DNA of 64,000 bases from positions 1-64,000 of the forward strand of contig NZ_JOID01000016.1 of NCBI RefSeq assembly GCF_000719865.1, given 5' to 3'. The stretch's first letter is position 1; every line of letters starts with the position of its first letter. This DNA is from Streptomyces albus subsp. albus. GTDB taxonomy: Bacteria > Actinomycetota > Actinomycetes > Streptomycetales > Streptomycetaceae. This document shows, in pieces, positions 58,019-64,000 of this stretch. Both the position numbers and the translations under genes were made by a program. The notes beneath the pieces are model-generated. The model was given only the letters and a program-made list of their open reading frames with translations. It had not been told where the DNA came from and did no database searches.

Positions 58019-58024
58019 ATTTTA
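58019..58024 (-). promoter_or_regulatory. -10 box of Rsm22 gene, leaderless transcript
   Basis: TAAAAT read leftward, 5 of 6 matches to TATAAT, separated by seven bases (CGGCCGG) from ATG 58011. Such AT-rich hexamers are rare in this DNA. The -35 (TCCGGG at 17 bases) is poor. Confidence 0.6.
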
Positions 58025-58111
58025 GGCGCTCGGAGGAACAGCCCGGACCACGGCGGGCGGACCGGCGGCCGGCACTCGGACGACCGGACACACGAGACGG
58101 ACGCGCGCGCT

Positions 58112-58138
58112 GACGGCACGGACGGCACGGACGGCACG
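58112..58138. repeat. 9-bp tandem repeat GACGGCACG x3
   Basis: Three exact copies of GACGGCACG in the 285-base gap between the serine-hydrolase-like gene and the Rsm22 gene. No gene in the gap. Confidence 0.6.
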
Positions 58139-58296
58139 GACCGACCGGCCGAGCCGGTCCCCCGCCGTGTGGCCGGTGGTCCGGCCCGGCCGTCCGGCCC
58201 GGCTGGACACGACGCCCGGGCCGGACGGTGCGAGGCGGGTCCCGCGAGGCCCGTGGGCCGCCGGCCCCGCGCTCGCGGCCGGGCCGCGGGCCCCGC

Positions 58297-59535
58297 TCAG
58301 TGCCCGCCGCCCGGCCGGCCCGCCTTCCGTACCGCGCGGGCCAGCCGGGTCGCGGCGGCCGCGCGGGGGCCGTGGTCCACGGGACGGCGGCGCGGGTGAA
58401 CGGTGTTCGCCAGCAGCACCAGGAAGGTGTCGGTGGCCCGGTCCAGCACCAGGCTCGGCCCCGTGAAGCCGGTCAGTCCGGCCGCGCCCCGCCCCGCCAG
58501 CTCCCCCATGAAGGCGGGCCGGTCGACCGCCAGGCCCAGCCCGGGCGGCGCCAGCAGCGCGTCCACGGACTCCGGGGCGAGGATCCGCGCGGTGCCGTAC
58601 GCGCCGCCGCCGAGCAGCGCCCGGCACAGTACGGCGAGATCGGCCGCCGTGGAGAAGAGCCCGGCGTGGCCCGCGACGCCGCCCAGCGCGTGGGCGTTCT
58701 CGTCGTGGACGGTGCCGCGCAGCATGCCGCGGTCGAGCGGGGACCAGGGCCGCCGCTGATCCTCCGTCGCCGCGGCCTGCGTGTACGGGACGGGCCCGAA
58801 GGAGGTCGCGGCCATGCCCAGCGGCCGGGTGACGCCCTGGCGCAGACAGGCGTCGAGCGGACTGCCGGTGACGCGTTCCAGCAGCTCCTGGGCGACGAGC
58901 GCGCCGAGTTCCGAGTGCCGGCGCACCCGCCCGGGCGCGGACAGCGGGGGCTCGCGCCACACCATCGCGAGCTGCGCCGCGCGCCCCCGGGCCCGGTGCA
59001 GCGGAAGGCCCGGACGCAGTCCGGCGGTGTGCGCGAGGAGCTGCCGTACGGTGATGCCGGCCTTGCCGGCCGCGGCGAACTCCGGGACACGGTCGGCCAC
59101 CGGCCCGTCCAGGTCGAGGGTGCCCCGCTCGGCCTGCTGGAGCACCGCGACGGCGGTGAACAGCTGGGTGAGCCCGGCCAGATCGAAGAGGGTGCCGGTC
59201 CGCACGGGCACCATGCGGGAGGGCGGCAGCGGGACGCCCAGGCCGGTCCGCTCGTCGTACGCGCCGTACCGGACGGCCCAGCCGGAGGTCTCCTCGACCG
59301 CGACGACCGGGCCGCGCCCGGCGACGACGGCGGCCCCGGCGCACCACGGCCGGCCGCCCGCGCAGCTCTCCCGGACCCCGGCGGCGAGGCGGCGTAACTC
59401 CTCCGGGTCCAGTCCGGCCCGCCCGGGGCTGCCCGGCCGCAGTCTGAGGCGGCTCAGCTCCCCGCTCCCTCCCGGCCCGCCGGCTTCTCCGGACGCTCCG
59501 GGCCCCTCTCCGGACCGCCCGCTCCCCCGCGGCAC
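58297..59535 (-). CDS. beta-lactamase-fold (serine hydrolase family) protein with lost catalytic residues and a TTA codon
   Basis: About 400 residues. The fold is clear (GTLFDLAGLTQLFTAVAVLQ, ITVRQLLAHTAGLRPGLP, RRHSELGALVAQELLERVTG, GHAGLFSTAADLAVLCRALL), but the SxxK motif is GLTQ where S and K are expected, and the YxN motif appears as HSE, so hydrolase activity is unlikely. A leucine near the N-terminus (DPEELRRL) uses TTA at 59397-59395, read by the bldA tRNA in Streptomyces, so translation may be limited to late growth. The start is uncertain: GTG 59535 lies inside the MFS gene, and CTG 59457 overlaps its stop. Either way it is coupled to the exporter. Confidence 0.78.
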   Translation of the reverse strand: MPRGSGRSGEGPGASGEAGGPGGSGELSRLRLRPGSPGRAGLDPEELRRLAAGVRESCAGGRPWCAGAAVVAGRGPVVAVEETSGWAVRYGAYDERTGLGVPLPPSRMVPVRTGTLFDLAGLTQLFTAVAVLQQAERGTLDLDGPVADRVPEFAAAGKAGITVRQLLAHTAGLRPGLPLHRARGRAAQLAMVWREPPLSAPGRVRRHSELGALVAQELLERVTGSPLDACLRQGVTRPLGMAATSFGPVPYTQAAATEDQRRPWSPLDRGMLRGTVHDENAHALGGVAGHAGLFSTAADLAVLCRALLGGGAYGTARILAPESVDALLAPPGLGLAVDRPAFMGELAGRGAAGLTGFTGPSLVLDRATDTFLVLLANTVHPRRRPVDHGPRAAAATRLARAVRKAGRPGGGH

Positions 59536-60941
59536 TCGGCCCGCTCCCGGGGCTCCGTCCGCTCCGGGTGCCCCGTCCGCTCCGGGTGCTCCGCGCTTCC
59601 CCGGTTCGCCGGCCCGGCCGCGGCCTCCTTCGCCGGCGCCGTCTCCCGGCGCCGCCACGGGCGGCACAGCAGCAGGAAGGACGCGACGGCCGCCAGCGCG
59701 CAGACCAGCTGGACGACCGCCATCGGCACGGCCGTGTCCTCGCCCGCGATGCCGACCAGGGGCGAGGCCACGGCCCCGGCGAGGAAGGTGCTCGTGCCCA
59801 GCAGCGCGGAGGCGGAACCGGCGGCGTGCGGGGTCCGCATCAGCGCCTGGGCGTTGGTGTTGGGCATCGCCAGGCCCATCGCGGACATCAGGACGAACAG
59901 CGCGGACGCCACCGGCACCAGCCCCACCGCCCCGAACACCCCGCTCGTCATGAGCAGCAGGGCGGCCGCGGCCGCGGTGATGACGGCGAGGCCGAAGGCG
60001 AGCACCTTGTCCAGGCTGACCCGTCCGACGAGGATCCTGCCGTTGATCTGGCTGACGCCGATCAGGCCGATGGAGTTGATCCCGAACAGGAGGCTGAAGG
60101 TCTGCGGGGAGGCGCCGTAGATCTCCTGGACGACGAAGGCGGAGGCGGCGACGTACGCGAAGAGGGCGGCGAAGGCGAAGCTGCTGGTGAGCGTGTAGCC
60201 GGTGAAGACGCGGTCGCCGAGGAGCCCGCGCATGGTGCGGAGGGTGCCGCCGAGGGCCGCCCCGCCGTGCCGCCGCTCCGGCGGGAGGGTCTCGCCCAGC
60301 CACCGCCAGGCGGCGAAGGTGATCGCCGTGCCGATCAGGGTGAGGACGACGAACACCCCGCGCCAGTCGGTGATCCGCAGCACCTGCCCGCCGATCACGG
60401 GCGCGATGATCGGGGCGACCCCGGAGATCAGCATCAGGGTGGAGAAGAAGCGGGCCATCGCGTTGCCGTCGTAGAGATCGCGCACGACGGCACGGGCGAT
60501 CACGATGCCCGCCGAGCCGGCCAGCCCCTGCACCAGCCGGAGGGCGATGAGCGCCCCGGAGCCGGGCGCGAGCGCGCAGAGGGCGGTGGCGATCACGTAG
60601 ACGACCATGCCGGTGAGCAGCGGGCGGCGGCGCCCCCAGCGGTCGCTCATCGGGCCGAGGACCAGCTGGCCGAGCGCCAGGCCCGTCAGGCAGGCGGTGA
60701 GGGTGAGCTGGACCGTGGCCGCGGAGCTGCCGAGGGAACGGCCGACCTCCGGCAGCGCCGGGAGGTACATGTCCATGGAGAGCGGCGGGACGGCGGTCAT
60801 ACCGCCGAGGATCAGGGTGACCAGCAGACTCGTCCGCCGCTGTCCGGCCGCCGCCGTGCCGCGCCCGCCGCCGGCGCGGCGGGCGGGACGGGACCGCTGC
60901 CCCGGTATGAGCCGGTCACCGGCCGGGCCGCTCTTCCGCAT
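59454..60941 (-). CDS. Bcr/CflA-type MFS drug exporter
   Basis: 495 residues, twelve membrane helices. Motif A between helices 2 and 3 reads GPMSDRWGRRRPLL; the Bcr/CflA N-terminal pattern SLLVTLILGGMTAVPPLSMD then MYLPALPEVGRSLGSSAATV is present, as is MLISGVAPIIAPVIGGQVLR (motif C region). The C-terminal tail is charged low-complexity (ERTGHPERTEPRERAECR). ATG 60941 is preferred because GGAGAGG lies just upstream; 60974 and 60953 lack one. Exports small molecules using the proton gradient; substrate unknown. Divergent from the oxidoreductase gene. Confidence 0.92.
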   Translation of the reverse strand: MRKSGPAGDRLIPGQRSRPARRAGGGRGTAAAGQRRTSLLVTLILGGMTAVPPLSMDMYLPALPEVGRSLGSSAATVQLTLTACLTGLALGQLVLGPMSDRWGRRRPLLTGMVVYVIATALCALAPGSGALIALRLVQGLAGSAGIVIARAVVRDLYDGNAMARFFSTLMLISGVAPIIAPVIGGQVLRITDWRGVFVVLTLIGTAITFAAWRWLGETLPPERRHGGAALGGTLRTMRGLLGDRVFTGYTLTSSFAFAALFAYVAASAFVVQEIYGASPQTFSLLFGINSIGLIGVSQINGRILVGRVSLDKVLAFGLAVITAAAAALLLMTSGVFGAVGLVPVASALFVLMSAMGLAMPNTNAQALMRTPHAAGSASALLGTSTFLAGAVASPLVGIAGEDTAVPMAVVQLVCALAAVASFLLLCRPWRRRETAPAKEAAAGPANRGSAEHPERTGHPERTEPRERAECRGGAGGPERGPERPEKPAGREGAGS

Positions 60942-61017
60942 AAGCCTCTCCATCACTGTTGAAATCGCTCCCATATCCTCTCAGCATCAGCGGGGCCGAT
61001 ATCAGGCGGGGATGGTC

Positions 61018-62001
61018 ATGGATCAGATCAAGTGGGGCATTCTGGCAACGGGTGGGATCGCTTCCACCTTCACCGAGCAGCTGCGGAAGCTGCCGGACGC
61101 GGAGGTCGTGGCCGTGGCCTCCCGCAGCGCGGGACCGGCCGAGGCCTTCGCGGAACGCTTCGGCATCCCCCGGGCGTACGGGAGTTGGGCCGAACTCGCC
61201 GGGGACCCCGGCGTGGACGTGGTGTACGTGGCGACGCCGCACGCCGCGCACCGGGCGGCGGCCGGGCTCTGCCTGGAGGCGGGGCGCGCGGTGCTCTGCG
61301 AGAAGCCGTTCACGCTGAACGCGGCCGAGGCCGCGGAGCTGGTGGCGCTGGCCCGCTCCCGCGGCCGCTTCCTGATGGAGGCCATGTGGACGTACTGCAA
61401 TCCCGTGGTGCTGGAGATGCTGCGGCTGGTGCGGGACGGCGCGATCGGCGAGGTCCGGGCGGTCCACGCCGACTTCGGCATCACCGGCCCGTTCGACGCC
61501 GGCCACCGGATGCGCGACCCGGCGCAGGGCGGCGGCGCGCTCCTCGATCTCGGCGTCTACCCGGTGGCGTTCGCGCAGCTGCTGCTGGGCGAGCCGGACG
61601 ACGTCCAGGCGCGGGCGGAGCTCACCCCGGAGGGCGTGGACGCCAACACGGGCATTCTGCTGGGCTGGGACTCGGGCGCGGTGGGGATGCTGAGCTGTTC
61701 GATGACCGCGGACACCCCGATGACGGCGGCCGTGACCGGGACGGCCGGGCGGATCGAGTTCCCGCGCGGCTTCTTCGACCCGCGGCAGTGCGTGCTGCAC
61801 CGGCCGGGCCGCGAGCCGGAGGAGATCACCGCAACGAGCGAGCACAGCGGGATGCAGCACGAGGCGGCCGAGGTCATGCGCTGTCTGCGGGCGGGTGAGA
61901 CGGAGTCCCCGCTGGTGCCGCTGGACGGGACGCTGGCCGTGATGCGCACGCTGGACGCGGTGCGCGAGCGGATCGGCGTCCGCTACCCGGGCGAGAAATG
62001 A
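61018..62001 (+). CDS. Gfo/Idh/MocA-family oxidoreductase
   Basis: 327 residues. NAD(P) site KWGILATGGIASTFTEQL, VVAVASRSAGPAEAFAERFG, VVYVATPHAAHRAAAGLCLE, then the EKP motif in VLCEKPFTLNAAEAAELV. The C-terminal domain has MEAMWTYCNPVVLEMLRL and GGGALLDLGVYPVAFAQLLL (D and Y/H catalytic positions). Relatives are dihydrodiol or sugar dehydrogenases; substrate unknown. ATG 61018 has GGCGGGGATGGTC upstream; ATG 61012 also possible. Confidence 0.92.
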   Translation: MDQIKWGILATGGIASTFTEQLRKLPDAEVVAVASRSAGPAEAFAERFGIPRAYGSWAELAGDPGVDVVYVATPHAAHRAAAGLCLEAGRAVLCEKPFTLNAAEAAELVALARSRGRFLMEAMWTYCNPVVLEMLRLVRDGAIGEVRAVHADFGITGPFDAGHRMRDPAQGGGALLDLGVYPVAFAQLLLGEPDDVQARAELTPEGVDANTGILLGWDSGAVGMLSCSMTADTPMTAAVTGTAGRIEFPRGFFDPRQCVLHRPGREPEEITATSEHSGMQHEAAEVMRCLRAGETESPLVPLDGTLAVMRTLDAVRERIGVRYPGEK

Positions 62002-62056
62002 ACGGGGCGGCGGCGGGGAGGAGTTCACGGTCCCCTTCCCGCCGCCGCGCCGTGGC

Positions 62057-62090
62057 GGCCCGTCCCGCCCGGGAGCCGGCGGGACGGGCC
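62057..62090. terminator. bidirectional hairpin between oxidoreductase and phoD
   Basis: GGCCCGTCCCGCC, eight-base loop, GGCGGGACGGGCC: a perfect 13-bp stem between two convergent stops (62001 and 62146). Confidence 0.8.
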
Positions 62091-62145
62091 GGAGGCCGGG
62101 GCAGGACGGCCCGGGCCACGCGGCCGGGTCACGCGCCCCGGGCGG

Positions 62146-63774
62146 TCAGACCTTCCGCAGCCCCGGGTCGCCCGCCTCGGTGACGAAGGACGCCGCCGTG
62201 CCGATCGGCGCCCCCGGGGTCGTCACCGCGGGGAGAGTGCGGAAGTCCGCGCGGGCCTTCTCCCCGTCGAGCGTGACGGTGACGTAGCCGCGCCGCCCGT
62301 TGTAGAAGCGCATGTGCGGGTTGGCGTCCATGTAGCGCCGGTAGTTGGCCGGCTGGTCCGCGCCGTCACCGCCACTGCTGACGGAGGTGGCGACGAACTC
62401 CGTGCCGACCGTGCGGGAGTCCGAACGGTCGAAGTCCCGCTTGATGTCGAACGCGTAGCCGACGTGCACGTCCCCGGTGAGGACGACGAGGTTCTCCACC
62501 CCGGCCGACTCCGCCCCGGCCAGCACCCGCTCGCGCGAGGCGGGGTAGCCGTCCCAGGCGTCCATGCTGACCGTGTAGTCGTCGGTGGAGTTGCTGCGCC
62601 GCCGGGAGAAGGTGACCTGCTGCGGTATGACGTTCCAGCGGGCCCGCGAGGCGCGCCAGCCGCTCAGCAGCCAGCGCTCCTGGGCGGTGCCGGTGATGGT
62701 GCGCGAGGGGTCCTCGGACTCGGGCCCGGGGGTCTTCCAGCCGTCCCCGTAGGCCTGGTCGGAGCGGTACTGGCGGGTGTCGAGGATGTCGAACTGCGCC
62801 AGCTTGCCGAACGCCAGCCGCCGGTAGAGCCGCATGTCGGCGCCGTTGGGGCGCTGGGGGGCGCGCAGCGGAAGGTTCTCCCAGTACGCGCGGTAGGCGG
62901 CGGCGCGGCGGATCAGGAACTCCTCCGGCGGCACGCCGTTCTCGGGGATGCCGCCCGCGTAGTTGTTCTCGGTCTCGTGGTCGTCCCAGGTGACGACGAA
63001 GGGGTGCGCGGCGTGCGCGGCGATCAGGTCCGGGTCGGACTTGTAGAGGCCGTAGCGCATCCGGTAGTCGTCGAGGCTGACGGTCTCCCGGTTGAAGTGG
63101 GCGGGCAGGGTGCGGCCGCCGGTGTAGGCGCGGGCGCCGCCCGCGGCGTTCACGGCGTACTCGTAGAGGTAGTCGCCGAGGTGGAAGACAACGTCCAGCT
63201 CCTCCTCCGCGAGGTGCCGGAGGGCGGTGAAGTAGCCCTGGTGGTAGGCCTGGCAGGAGACGGCGGCCAGCTTGAGGTCCGCGATCCGGGCGCCGGCGGC
63301 GGGCGCGGTGCGGGTGCGGCCGGCCGGGCTGACGTAGTCCCCGGCGCGGAAGCGGAACCAGTACACCCGGTCCGGTTCGAGGCCGTCCGCCTCGATGTGC
63401 AGGGCGTGGTTGTACTCGGGGTGCGCCGTGGCCGTGCCGCGCCGGGCGATCCGGGTGAACCGCTCGTCGCGCGCCACCTCCCAGGAGACCTCGACTCTGG
63501 CCTCCGGCATCCCGCCGTCGGGTGTGTACGGCTCGGGGGCGAGCCGCGTCCACAGCAGGGCGGAGCCGGGCCGGGGATCGCCGGACGCGACCCCGAGGGT
63601 GAACGGATCGGACGCGAGCGCCCGGCGGGCGTCCAGCTCCGCGGCCTGCGAGCTGCCCGGCAGATTGGTGGCGAAGGCGAGCGCGGCGGCGGCTCCGGTC
63701 ACGGTGAGGAAGCGGCGGCGGCCGAGGTGCGCGGCGGCGGCCCGGAGTTCCCGCTCGTGGAACGTGGACGTCAT
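62146..63774 (-). CDS. phoD: Tat-exported alkaline phosphatase D
   Basis: 542 residues. Twin-arginine signal GRRRFLTVTGAAAALAFATN near residues 18-37, then a PhoD N-terminal domain (DPFTLGVASGDPRPGSALLW, RVYWFRFRAGDYVSPAGRTR) and the metallophosphatase core: LAAVSCQAYHQGYFTALRHL, DVVFHLGDYLYEY, VVTWDDHETENNYAG, FDILDTRQYRSDQ, LVVLTGDVHVGYAFDIK (metal D, N and H positions). Acts outside the cell as phosphomono- and diesterase under phosphate limitation in most Streptomyces. ATG 63774 after GGGGAGGGCCAC. No typical PHO box was recognised upstream; a GTGTGC-ACAAC-GCACAC palindrome lies at 63842-63858. Confidence 0.95.
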   Translation of the reverse strand: MTSTFHERELRAAAAHLGRRRFLTVTGAAAALAFATNLPGSSQAAELDARRALASDPFTLGVASGDPRPGSALLWTRLAPEPYTPDGGMPEARVEVSWEVARDERFTRIARRGTATAHPEYNHALHIEADGLEPDRVYWFRFRAGDYVSPAGRTRTAPAAGARIADLKLAAVSCQAYHQGYFTALRHLAEEELDVVFHLGDYLYEYAVNAAGGARAYTGGRTLPAHFNRETVSLDDYRMRYGLYKSDPDLIAAHAAHPFVVTWDDHETENNYAGGIPENGVPPEEFLIRRAAAYRAYWENLPLRAPQRPNGADMRLYRRLAFGKLAQFDILDTRQYRSDQAYGDGWKTPGPESEDPSRTITGTAQERWLLSGWRASRARWNVIPQQVTFSRRRSNSTDDYTVSMDAWDGYPASRERVLAGAESAGVENLVVLTGDVHVGYAFDIKRDFDRSDSRTVGTEFVATSVSSGGDGADQPANYRRYMDANPHMRFYNGRRGYVTVTLDGEKARADFRTLPAVTTPGAPIGTAASFVTEAGDPGLRKV

Positions 63775-63841
63775 GTGGCCCTCCCCTGACGTGGGTTGGT
63801 GTCGGGAAGACAGTGGCGGCGGGGAACGGCGGGCCGTTGTC

Positions 63842-63858
63842 GTGTGCACAACGCACAC
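63842..63858. promoter_or_regulatory. palindrome upstream of phoD
   Basis: GTGTGCACAACGCACAC, 6-bp arms around a 5-base centre, 68 bases upstream of the phoD start. Possible operator; regulator unknown. The remaining 63859-64000 shows no gene I can support. Confidence 0.4.
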
Positions 63859-64000
63859 ATGGCCGTCGGATGAGCTTCGCCCCCGACTGGGGCGATCGGC
63901 CGCATTACGTCCGGCGGGGGCCTCGCCGGGGCGGCGGGGAGCGGACCGCTCTCCGCCCGGGGCGGGAGGCGGGGCGGCCGGCGCGGCGCGTAGAAGGGCA

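Noticed and set aside
1..64000. CRISPR arrays, tRNA or rRNA genes, integrase or att sites
   Set aside because: None seen: no regularly spaced repeats, no cloverleaf or rRNA-like sequence, and no recombinase gene in the window.

Overview
The window is about 64 kb of very GC-rich DNA with strong third-position GC bias, GTG/TTG starts, Streptomyces-type lipoproteins and Tat signals, and a gene order (mal operon, PAP2, glnE, glnA2, panB, nadE, map) that I recognise from Streptomyces chromosomes. I read it as a Streptomyces (or close relative) chromosome segment carrying several accessory insertions. All assignments come from reading the sequence and from family knowledge; no database search was run.

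Layout. 1-1.5 kb: an IS200/IS605-type element cut by the window edge, with an open tnpB and a broken tnpA that contains a 32-bp palindromic repeat. 1.8-4.5 kb: a DinB-like protein, membrane proteins and an ECF sigma factor with a co-translated membrane protein. 4.6-7.7 kb: two tandem membrane-anchored AbfB-domain paralogues with matching promoters. 8.1-17.5 kb: a maltose/maltodextrin locus: malE-malF-malG-glucosidase-lacI leftward and a second glucosidase-lacI pair rightward, divergent around a region with operator-like palindromes. 17.5-22.6 kb: PAP2 phosphatase, HAD phosphatase and glnE. 22.9-24.4 kb: a lower-GC accessory operon (nucleotidyltransferase-fold protein plus unknown partner, the latter apparently frameshifted). 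24.7-35.2 kb: glnA2, panB, an EEP hydrolase, nadE, an M50 peptidase, a HicB-like antitoxin remnant with an in-frame TGA, an F420-dependent NADP reductase and map. 35.6 kb: a heme oxygenase whose only reasonable start is ATC.

36.5-53.9 kb is an apparently complete Wzx/Wzy-type exopolysaccharide cluster: initiating sugar-phosphate transferase, gmd and fcl (GDP-L-fucose), a coupled trio (large secreted multidomain protein, lipoprotein, GT2), two GT4 enzymes, a Wzy-like polymerase, a Wzx-like flippase, a Wzz/Wzc-like protein with a degenerate P-loop, and a cytidylyltransferase/CDP-alcohol transferase pair. The likely product is a fucose-containing extracellular glycan, possibly carrying a CDP-alcohol-derived group or a dedicated lipid anchor. 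This is the best candidate for an undescribed system.

54-64 kb: a lipoprotein, a Prim-Pol domain protein, a TetR regulator, an Rsm22-family methyltransferase, a beta-lactamase-fold protein lacking its catalytic Ser/Lys and containing a TTA codon, a Bcr/CflA-type MFS exporter, a Gfo/Idh/MocA oxidoreductase and a Tat-exported PhoD phosphatase. Strong hairpins separate most convergent genes.
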